The notes beneath the pieces were generated by a model. That model had not been told where the DNA came from. It was given only the letters and a program-made list of their open reading frames with translations, and searched no databases. Position numbers and translations under genes: made by a program. DNA of 8,234 nt. Source: an uncultured bacterium (GTDB lineage: Bacteria > Cyanobacteriota > Vampirovibrionia > Gastranaerophilales > Gastranaerophilaceae). Where the stretch lies: the NCBI GenBank assembly GCA_902464375.1, contig CABQIM010000081.1, forward strand, positions 1 to 8,234, read 5' to 3'. Numbering within the stretch: the stretch's first letter is position 1; the number at the start of each line of letters is the position of its first letter. Of this stretch, positions 1 through 4,883 are shown one piece after another.

Positions 1-63
1 TTAACTAACCTCAAATTATTTTTCGGCATAAATCGACTAATTCTTTAATCAAATTTACATTTA

Positions 64-110
64 TTTACAATAAACGCAATTTTTTGAGAAACAAATACTT
101 TATATAAATA
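64..110 (+). promoter_or_regulatory. Promoter-type block upstream of the first peptidase gene
   Basis: This block matches 873-919 upstream of the next gene without any gap. Each copy has TTTACA, then GCAATTT 12 bases after the first T, then the identical 18-base AAATACTTTATATAAATA; about 35 of 47 positions agree. The TATAAA at 103-108 is the obvious -10 candidate. A T-run at 80-85 lies 17 bases before it and is at best a poor -35. The identical part ends 24 bases before the ATG, and in the other copy 23 bases before. That the block controls transcription is inferred from its position and conservation. Confidence 0.5.
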
Positions 111-134
111 AGGTTAGGATTAGGTAAATAGGTT

Positions 135-866
135 ATGTGGTTTAATAATTGTTTTAACAATTACAATTACGGTTTTTCGTTCATGAATATGTTCAATCCG
201 TTCAGGAACATGATGAATTTATTCATGCCTGCAAACAATTTCTATGGCTACAATATGCCTATGAATAATATTTGGCAAATGCAGAACTATGCTTTTATGC
301 CGAACAATAATTCAATTTTTCAATCAAATTACCAAAACTCACAGAACATTTGGGGGAATGCACTAAATTTAAGTAACTCCAGTCAAGTATCTTCAATTGA
401 TTCTCTTGAAAATAGTCTAAAAACAGTTAACGAAACAAATTCAGCCCTTTTCCATGGTGTGAAATACAACGCTAAAAAAGGGGCAATTCTTGCAAAAAAT
501 GTTGTAGAAGGTCTGCCTAATGAACGCAAAAAGCCATTATGCGCAAGATTTGTTAAAAATGCGATGGTAAAAAGCGGTTTTGGCCCATATATTAACGGAA
601 ATGGAGAATATTGCAAATATATCTTGAGAGATAACCCTAATTTTAAAGAAGTAAAAGTTAAAGGGAACGAACTAGCATCTTTACCTAAAGGAAGCGTTAT
701 TGTTTATGACGCTTTTGAACCTTACGTGAATAAAAATGGAGAGCATAAAAAAATCGGACAAGACGGGCATGTAACTGTTGCTCTCGGCAACGGCAAAGCA
801 TGCAGCGATGTTATGGAAGATGAAATTGTGAAAACAGACAAAGCTTATGTATTTATTCCTGTTTAA
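135..866 (+). CDS. Papain-like (CHAP/NlpC-like) cysteine peptidase with Asn-rich N-terminus
   Basis: This 243-residue protein has two parts. Residues 1-80 are low complexity, with 23 Asn, 10 Met and 10 Phe, and no classical signal peptide. Residues 108-243 look like a papain-fold cell-wall amidase or endopeptidase. Cys136 in PLCARFV opens a helix as a catalytic Cys would, LPKGSVIVYD (183-192) resembles the Pro-Gly-Asp-hydrophobic strand of CHAP domains, and His212 in GQDGHVTVAL is the likely catalytic His. The third catalytic residue is unclear; Asp225 is possible. Cleavage of peptidoglycan peptide or amide bonds is inferred from the fold. The ATG at 135 is preferred because it keeps residues 18-27, a motif shared with the next protein. 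The Shine-Dalgarno is weak (AGG-type repeats at 111-132). The gene has its own promoter block and is likely a separate transcription unit. The family call is less certain than for the next gene. Confidence 0.6.
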   Translation: MWFNNCFNNYNYGFSFMNMFNPFRNMMNLFMPANNFYGYNMPMNNIWQMQNYAFMPNNNSIFQSNYQNSQNIWGNALNLSNSSQVSSIDSLENSLKTVNETNSALFHGVKYNAKKGAILAKNVVEGLPNERKKPLCARFVKNAMVKSGFGPYINGNGEYCKYILRDNPNFKEVKVKGNELASLPKGSVIVYDAFEPYVNKNGEHKKIGQDGHVTVALGNGKACSDVMEDEIVKTDKAYVFIPV

Positions 867-872
867 CATATC

Positions 873-919
873 TTTACATAAATAGCAATTTCCTAACCTT
901 AAAATACTTTATATAAATA
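873..919 (+). promoter_or_regulatory. Promoter-type block upstream of the CHAP peptidase gene
   Basis: This is the second copy of the element at 64-110, with TTTACA, GCAATTT and AAATACTTTATATAAATA at the same internal spacing. It fills most of the 76-base gap between the two peptidase genes. This suggests that the second gene has its own start of transcription and responds to the same signal as the first. The TATAAA at 912-917 is the -10 candidate. No terminator hairpin is visible between the two genes, so read-through from the first is also possible. Confidence 0.5.
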
Positions 920-942
920 CAGAGGAAAAATTAGGGGATATC

Positions 943-1563
943 ATGGGATTAGTTAATGTAAACGCAAATACTAATATTAGAGCTGATATAAATTATTTCA
1001 ACCCTTATTTTAATATGCTTGCGCCAGCATTTAGTAGCTACTATTTGCCACAATATCCAAATATTTTTTCTCAATTAAACAACAAGTTGAACTTATTCAA
1101 TTTTGGCTCCCTAAAATTTGGTTCTGTTACTCAACCAACAAAATATGACAGCAATTTAGGAAATTCTATTGTTACAACAGCTTTAAAATACAAAGGTTAC
1201 AACGAAAAAGACGGTTCATACAAAAAATTTACAAACGGAAGAACAGAAGCTTGGTGCGCAGATTTTGTAACTTATGTAACCAAAGAAGCATTTCGAGCTA
1301 ATGGTAAATCAGTCCCTACAGGTTTTGGTTCTCCTGCAGTAAAAAATTTAAAACAATGGGGGAAAGATAACAACTGTTACACAACCGATGTTTCCAAAGC
1401 TAAACCCGGAGATGTCGTAATATTCAACAAGTCTCATACCGGAATTGTCAAAGAAGTTCGAGACGGCAAAGTTTATACAATTGAGGGAAACACCTCAAAG
1501 GGCACAGTAGCTGAAAGAACACGTACTTCAAAAGATATTAACGGATTTGTTCAAATAGCTTAA
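943..1563 (+). CDS. CHAP-domain cell-wall peptidase
   Basis: This 206-residue protein ends in a clear CHAP (cysteine, histidine-dependent amidohydrolase/peptidase) domain, about residues 72-206. Cys105 in TEAWCADFV is the nucleophile, KPGDVVIF (154-161) is the characteristic strand, His165 in SHTGIV is the general base, and EGNTS (181-185) supplies the usual acidic or Asn residue. CHAP enzymes cut peptidoglycan, either the amide to muramic acid or peptide cross-bridges; which applies here cannot be read from sequence. Residues 1-65 are rich in Asn, Phe and Tyr and lack a signal peptide. Residues 17-26 match the motif at residues 18-27 of the preceding protein. The ATG follows TTAGGGG by five bases. 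The last 26 bases overlap the 3' end of coaE on the opposite strand. Domain call is firm; route of export is unknown. Confidence 0.85.
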   Translation: MGLVNVNANTNIRADINYFNPYFNMLAPAFSSYYLPQYPNIFSQLNNKLNLFNFGSLKFGSVTQPTKYDSNLGNSIVTTALKYKGYNEKDGSYKKFTNGRTEAWCADFVTYVTKEAFRANGKSVPTGFGSPAVKNLKQWGKDNNCYTTDVSKAKPGDVVIFNKSHTGIVKEVRDGKVYTIEGNTSKGTVAERTRTSKDINGFVQIA

Positions 1564-2113
1564 TTATATTAACATTCAATTCCTCAATACTTCCATTATT
1601 ATTAATTACATAATCGGATTTTTGAGCTTTTTCTTCTTGTCGCATTTGTGAATTTAATCTGGCTTTTGCATAATCAACCGAATAACCATTACGGAGCAAA
1701 AGCCTTTTCAACCTTATATCATCATCTGCATAAATAAAAATAATTTTATCAAACAAATCCGTCATATTGGCTTCAAACAACAACGGAATTCCGACAAATA
1801 AATATTTTTCATTTTGGTTTTGTTCAAAAAATTCTTTTATTTTTTCTCTTATTTGGGGATGTAAGATATTTTCCAATTTTTGTTTAATTTCTTTATTTGT
1901 GAAAACCAATTTTCCAAGTTTTTCTCTGGAAAACTCTCCATTTTCAAAGACATCAAATTTTTTAAATTCTAAGAATAACTCCGAATTATTTACTGTTAAA
2001 AGTTCATGCGCGACTTTATCAGTATCTAAAACTCTATATCCTTGATTTTCTAAAAGCTTTTGAACAGTAGATTTTCCGGATGCAATATTCCCACAAAGCG
2101 CAAACTTTATCAT
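1538..2113 (-). CDS. coaE: Dephospho-CoA kinase
   Basis: CoaE phosphorylates the 3'-hydroxyl of the ribose of dephospho-CoA with ATP, the last step of coenzyme A synthesis, in the cytoplasm. The 191-residue length is normal for the family. The P-loop GNIASGKS is at residues 8-15, followed by LDTDKVAHELL (29-39) carrying the conserved Asp pair of the substrate site. GIPLLFEANM (108-117) is the conserved core segment, and the basic RLKRLLLRNGYS (134-145) fits the lid region. The start ATG overlaps the stop of the pseudouridine synthase gene as ATGA, so translation is probably coupled. It is the last gene of the three-gene minus-strand operon, and its final codons run into the CHAP peptidase gene with no terminator between them. 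Confidence 0.95.
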   Translation of the reverse strand: MIKFALCGNIASGKSTVQKLLENQGYRVLDTDKVAHELLTVNNSELFLEFKKFDVFENGEFSREKLGKLVFTNKEIKQKLENILHPQIREKIKEFFEQNQNEKYLFVGIPLLFEANMTDLFDKIIFIYADDDIRLKRLLLRNGYSVDYAKARLNSQMRQEEKAQKSDYVINNNGSIEELNVNIIKLFEQIR

Positions 2114-2838
2114 TTTGAAACCCTATTTAAAAAGTTTTTCAATTCCTTAATTTGTGCAGGCTTAATCGGTTTTACATCTCCTCGTTTCAAACCTTCCAAT
2201 TGAATAGTCGCATGCTGAATTCGTTTCAAAACTTTTACTTCATACCCAAAATATTCAAACATTTTTCTAATTTGCCTATTCATACCTTGATACAATGTAA
2301 TTTGCATTTCAGTGTGCTTGTTATCTATTTCCAAAACCTGAATGTCTGCATATGCAACCTTATTAGGCTCAATTTCAATACCATTCGCCATTTGTTCAAG
2401 TTCATGTCGGTGCACTGCAGAATTTACTGTTACAATATAAACCTTAGGAACTTTTACTGACGGATGAGTTAATGCATTTATCAAATCTCCATCATTCGTC
2501 AAAATCAAAAGTCCAGTTGAATCTTTATCCAACCGTCCAACCGGTTTTAAATTATTCAATGTTTCTGGCAAAATATCGTAGATAGTTTTACGACCTTTTT
2601 CATCATCACAGGTTGTAATATACCCCGCAGGCTTGTAAAACTTGTAATACAGATGCTTTTCAGGATGAATAAGCTTTTTATTTACAAAAACCTTATCCTT
2701 GGGTTGAACAAGGTAGCCAAGTTCTTTGACAGTTTTCCCATTAACGGCAACAACACCCTGCTCAATAAGTTCATCCGCTTTTCTACGGGAACAAAGTCCT
2801 GAAGACGCAATATACTTGTTTAAACGAACACCTGCCAT
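2110..2838 (-). CDS. rluB: RluB/RsuA-family rRNA pseudouridine synthase
   Basis: This 242-residue enzyme converts a uridine in ribosomal RNA to pseudouridine. An S4 RNA-binding domain occupies about residues 4-60 (VRLNKYIASSGLCSRRKADELI). The catalytic domain follows, with GRLDKDSTGLL at 101-111 and Asp104 as the catalytic aspartate. GMNRQIRKMF (185-194) is the conserved late motif of the RsuA/RluB/RluE/RluF group. The exact target base is not certain: large-subunit (RluB) is the usual assignment for single stand-alone copies, but RsuA (16S) cannot be excluded by eye. A good Shine-Dalgarno (AAGGAGC, complement of 2845-2851) lies six bases before the ATG and overlaps the end of the thioesterase gene. 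The gene sits 11 bases after that gene and overlaps coaE by four. Confidence 0.88.
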   Translation of the reverse strand: MAGVRLNKYIASSGLCSRRKADELIEQGVVAVNGKTVKELGYLVQPKDKVFVNKKLIHPEKHLYYKFYKPAGYITTCDDEKGRKTIYDILPETLNNLKPVGRLDKDSTGLLILTNDGDLINALTHPSVKVPKVYIVTVNSAVHRHELEQMANGIEIEPNKVAYADIQVLEIDNKHTEMQITLYQGMNRQIRKMFEYFGYEVKVLKRIQHATIQLEGLKRGDVKPIKPAQIKELKNFLNRVSK

Positions 2839-2849
2839 ATCATAGCTCC

Positions 2850-3257
2850 TTAGTCCATAGCCTTTTGCAAAGCATCTGCAACTACTTGAGGCATCCTTCT
2901 ATAAAGTTTACCTGCGGCGTTAATAGCAACAACATCAAATTCAGCCTTTATAAAGATTTTTTCATCTTCTTTAGATTTAATAAGCTGACCGAATGTAACC
3001 GAAAGACTATTGAATTTTTCAATCCATGTTTCAATAATAATATCATCATTCAATCTAGCAGAAGCCTTATAGCGAACATTCATATTTGCAACAGGTAGAA
3101 GGACATCGTTACTTTTCATTGCTACAAGATCCAAACCTAACATATCGCATAAATCCACACGACCTTTTTCCATCCATCTCAAATATGCACCATGCCACAC
3201 AACACCATAGGCATCTGTATCTGAATAATAAACTTTAGTTTCAAATATATGTTTCAT
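2850..3257 (-). CDS. YbgC/4HBT-family acyl-CoA thioesterase
   Basis: This 135-residue hotdog-fold protein belongs to the 4-hydroxybenzoyl-CoA thioesterase/YbgC group, which hydrolyses acyl-CoA thioesters. The signature is VYYSDTDAYGVVWHGAYLRWME at its N-terminus (residues 9-30). Asp15 matches the catalytic aspartate of YbgC, and His22 is conserved. I chose the ATG at 3257, which gives MKHIFETKVYYSD, the normal family start. An upstream TTG at 3278 in the same frame would add seven residues and would run to within 11 bases of the divergent rubredoxin start. No Shine-Dalgarno precedes the ATG. A TATAAA nine bases upstream on the same strand would give a very short leader. It is the first gene of an operon with the pseudouridine synthase and coaE. 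The substrate is unknown; in many bacteria ybgC is linked to the Tol-Pal envelope system, but no tol gene is seen here. Confidence 0.85.
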   Translation of the reverse strand: MKHIFETKVYYSDTDAYGVVWHGAYLRWMEKGRVDLCDMLGLDLVAMKSNDVLLPVANMNVRYKASARLNDDIIIETWIEKFNSLSVTFGQLIKSKEDEKIFIKAEFDVVAINAAGKLYRRMPQVVADALQKAMD

Positions 3258-3276
3258 AATACGTAATTTATAACAC

Positions 3277-3283
3277 AAAGGAG
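3277..3283 (+). promoter_or_regulatory. Ribosome binding site of the rubredoxin gene
   Basis: AAAGGAG lies six bases before the ATG at 3290. It is one of the best Shine-Dalgarno matches in the window. It supports the short 44-residue gene as real and fixes its start. Confidence 0.75.
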
Positions 3284-3289
3284 AAAAAA

Positions 3290-3424
3290 ATGAAATATCA
3301 ATGTGACGTTTGCCAATGGATTTACGACGAAGAAAAAGAAGGCAAAAAATTTGAAGACCTACCTGAAACTTATGAATGCCCTATTTGCGGAGCACCAAAA
3401 GAACAGTTTAGTAAATTAGAATAA
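3290..3424 (+). CDS. Short rubredoxin
   Basis: The 44-residue product has the two metal-binding knuckles of rubredoxin, C5-D-V-C8 and C30-P-I-C33-G, with the typical FEDLPETYECPICGAPKEQF around the second pair. Four cysteines would hold one iron for single-electron transfer in the cytoplasm, for example to reductases or to oxygen- and peroxide-detoxifying proteins. Canonical rubredoxins are about 52 residues with about 29 residues between the two pairs; here there are 21. The loop usually reading DPDNGIAPGT is missing. A similar shortened form occurs as a domain attached to flavoproteins, but here it stands alone. The gene is divergent from the thioesterase operon with only 32 bases between starts, and a hairpin terminator follows at 3455. 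Confidence 0.9.
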   Translation: MKYQCDVCQWIYDEEKEGKKFEDLPETYECPICGAPKEQFSKLE

Positions 3425-3454
3425 ATTTACATAATAAATACACAATGGTATTAA

Positions 3455-3485
3455 AAAGGCTTTTAGTGATTTCCTAAAAGCCTTT
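3455..3485. terminator. Bidirectional hairpin after the rubredoxin gene
   Basis: A perfect 12-bp stem pairs 3455-3466 (AAAGGCTTTTAG) with 3474-3485, with a seven-base loop. On the plus strand it follows the rubredoxin stop by 30 bases, but only three T's end the stem before AATG. On the minus strand the stem runs into five T's, so it also works as a back-up terminator behind the tRNA gene. The stem is certain; use in both directions is inferred. Confidence 0.75.
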
Positions 3486-3493
3486 AATGCATT

Positions 3494-3523
3494 AAAAAAA
3501 GAACCCATCTATATGAGTTCTTT
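3494..3523 (-). terminator. Rho-independent terminator of tRNA-Pro
   Basis: On the minus strand an 11-bp stem (AAAGAACTCAT with ATGGGTTCTTT, one G-T pair) closes a four-base loop. It is followed by a run that gives seven U's in total in the transcript. It begins six bases after the CCA end of the tRNA. This is the textbook arrangement for a single tRNA transcription unit. Confidence 0.85.
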
Positions 3524-3528
3524 CTAAA

Positions 3529-3605
3529 TGGTCGGGATGACACGATTTGAACGTGCGACCCCCTCGTCCCAAGCGAGGTGCGCTACCAAGCTGCGCCACA
3601 TCCCG
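3529..3605 (-). tRNA. tRNA-Pro (anticodon TGG)
   Basis: On the minus strand, the 7-bp acceptor stem CGGGATG/CATCCCG is perfect and the discriminator base is A. The D arm pairs GCGC with GCGC. The anticodon arm pairs CCTCG with CGAGG around the loop CTTGGGA, giving anticodon TGG for proline. The T arm has loop TTCAAAT. The 3' CCA is encoded in the gene, so the 77-base span includes it. The tRNA has its own promoter (3624-3652) and terminator (3494-3523), so it is monocistronic. No second tRNA and no att-like duplication of its 3' end is seen in the window. Confidence 0.97.
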
Positions 3606-3623
3606 TCACTGCTGACAAAATTA

Positions 3624-3652
3624 AGTGTATTATAAACAAATTTTATAGTCAA
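3624..3652 (-). promoter_or_regulatory. Sigma-70-type promoter of tRNA-Pro
   Basis: On the minus strand TTGACT (3647-3652) is followed after 17 bases by TACACT (3624-3629). Transcription would begin about 12 bases before the mature tRNA 5' end. A better-looking TATAAT overlaps this -10, but it would leave only 12 bases of spacing, which is too short for the usual holoenzyme. I therefore prefer TACACT. Confidence 0.55.
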
Positions 3653-3718
3653 GTGCTTTTTTGAAAAAATTTTTAATTATAAACTTCAACTATATATAAA
3701 TCATATGTTTACAATTTA

Positions 3719-3747
3719 TTGACTTAACCATATTTTTATAATAAAGT
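3719..3747 (+). promoter_or_regulatory. Candidate sigma-70-type promoter of yidC-queA
   Basis: TTGACT (3719-3724) is followed after 17 bases by TAAAGT (3742-3747). As in the tRNA-Pro promoter, a TATAAT begins only 12 bases after the -35 and overlaps the preferred -10. The predicted leader would be about 35-40 bases. The -10 is a four-of-six match, so confidence is limited. Confidence 0.4.
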
Positions 3748-3776
3748 TTTGGTTGAGAGATTTTACACTATTAAAT

Positions 3777-3787
3777 GAGGATTAGGG
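3777..3787 (+). promoter_or_regulatory. Ribosome binding region deciding the TTG start of yidC
   Basis: GAGG at 3777-3780 lies ten bases, and AGGG at 3784-3787 three bases, before the TTG at 3791. An ATG at 3775 is out of frame with yidC and would give only a 13-codon peptide ending inside yidC. The TTG gives MDF, the start I recall for cyanobacterial YidC, so it is preferred. Confidence 0.55.
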
Positions 3788-3790
3788 AAA

Positions 3791-4879
3791 TTGGATTTTA
3801 CTACTTTAACTATTGAAGCTTTAAAAGCAATAGCTTCCATTGTTGGCAGCTATGGACTTGCAATTATATTATTAACTGTTGTAATCAGACTTGCTATGTG
3901 GCCTTTGAATGTATCTCAACAACGTTCTATGAAGATGATGCAGTCTTTGCAACCTAAAATCAAGGCTATTCAAGATAGCTACAAAAACGATCCGCAAAAA
4001 ATGCAGCAAAAACTTATGGAGTTCTACAAAGAACATAAGTTTAACCCAATGGGCGGATGTTTACCATTGTTAATTCAATTACCAATTTTCATTTTATTAT
4101 ATTCCGCTTTGATGAGTCCACAATTTATTCAAATTGCAGGCGACGCATCTTTCGGATTTTTAGGCAGACTTGATACAACATTAAGAGCTACTGCCGGTCG
4201 TTCTTATGACGGAACTTTCGGAGTTTCTCAAGGTGACACATTCACTATCGGCAAAACTGCTAAAGTTTATTTACCAAACGAAACTCTTGATAACGTAAAA
4301 GTTAAAAATCCTGCAAAAGCTATTGAAATTCAAGGGGAATTTAAACCTGGCGAAACTGTTGATTTCAAAATTGACCTTGATCACTTAGATTTGAAATTTG
4401 CTCAATTAGACCAAATCGAAAAAGCTGAAATTGCAGTTACTGATATGTCTAACAAAGAAATTGAAAATATTACATTCAAAAAAGAAGGTAGCGTTCTCGC
4501 AGCATCAGTTCCTACAACCGTTGCATCAAGAGCATTCCACTGGGATGTATTTGTTTTAATTGCATTATTTGCACTAACAATGTTTGCATCACAAAAGATT
4601 ATGATGGCTACAAACAAACCTAAGGATGGAGCTACAGATCCAACACAAGAAGCTATCCAAAAATCAATGGGAACATTCATGCCAATTATGATTATCGGTA
4701 CATTCATAATCATTCCTATTCCGGCAGGTGTTTTGCTATACCTTGTAACAAGTAACATTATTCAAATTCTTCAAACGGTAATTGTTAACAAGCAAATTGA
4801 TGCAGAACAAGCTAGAACAGAAGTTTTGGCTAGCGATTCAGATGTCGCAGACGCAAAACAAATTAAATCAAAAGAGTAA
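3791..4879 (+). CDS. yidC: YidC/Oxa1/Alb3 membrane protein insertase
   Basis: YidC inserts proteins into the inner membrane, alone or with SecYEG. The 362-residue product has the conserved core: helix 1 at about 17-37 with Arg33 in TVVIRLAMWPL, the arginine that lies in the hydrophilic groove. A basic cytoplasmic coiled-coil loop follows (41-85), then helix 2 with GGCLPLLIQLPIF (88-101), helix 3 at about 250-270 and helices 4-5 at about 295-332. There is no large N-terminal periplasmic domain as in proteobacterial YidC. Instead about 130 residues (115-248) are inserted between helices 2 and 3 on the outer face, rich in beta-type sequence and ending in FHWD. I know this arrangement from cyanobacterial YidC. 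The start is TTG. The usual neighbours rpmH, rnpA and jag are absent; queA follows four bases after the stop. Confidence 0.93.
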   Translation: MDFTTLTIEALKAIASIVGSYGLAIILLTVVIRLAMWPLNVSQQRSMKMMQSLQPKIKAIQDSYKNDPQKMQQKLMEFYKEHKFNPMGGCLPLLIQLPIFILLYSALMSPQFIQIAGDASFGFLGRLDTTLRATAGRSYDGTFGVSQGDTFTIGKTAKVYLPNETLDNVKVKNPAKAIEIQGEFKPGETVDFKIDLDHLDLKFAQLDQIEKAEIAVTDMSNKEIENITFKKEGSVLAASVPTTVASRAFHWDVFVLIALFALTMFASQKIMMATNKPKDGATDPTQEAIQKSMGTFMPIMIIGTFIIIPIPAGVLLYLVTSNIIQILQTVIVNKQIDAEQARTEVLASDSDVADAKQIKSKE

Positions 4880-4883
4880 AACG

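Noticed and set aside
1..48. A plus-strand frame open from the window edge to a TAA at 46-48, 15 codons.
   Set aside because: It could be the tail of an upstream gene, but nothing in so few residues can be recognised and no start is in view. The rest of 1-134 appears to be intergenic apart from the promoter block.
383..616. Minus-strand frame of 77 codons inside the first peptidase gene.
   Set aside because: It is antisense to the recognisable catalytic domain and has no family features. Similar antisense frames opposite coaE, the pseudouridine synthase, the thioesterase, yidC, queA, the SLT gene and the MCE gene were dropped for the same reason.
3258..3278. TTG start at 3278 that would lengthen the thioesterase by seven residues.
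   Set aside because: The ATG at 3257 gives the usual family start, and the extension would use the ribosome-binding region of the divergent rubredoxin gene.
3529..3605. tRNA-Pro as an integration site of a mobile element.
   Set aside because: No integrase, transposase or duplicated tRNA 3' end was seen. No CRISPR array or insertion sequence is visible anywhere in the window.
3775..3816. ATG-led 13-codon reading frame overlapping the TTG start of yidC, a possible upstream regulatory peptide.
   Set aside because: It has no convincing ribosome binding site of its own and no unusual codon run; overlap by chance is more likely.
4782..4883. In-frame upstream extension of queA by 34 codons.
   Set aside because: It lies inside the 3' end of yidC, has no similarity to QueA, and the ATG at 4884 gives the conserved N-terminus with a ribosome binding site.
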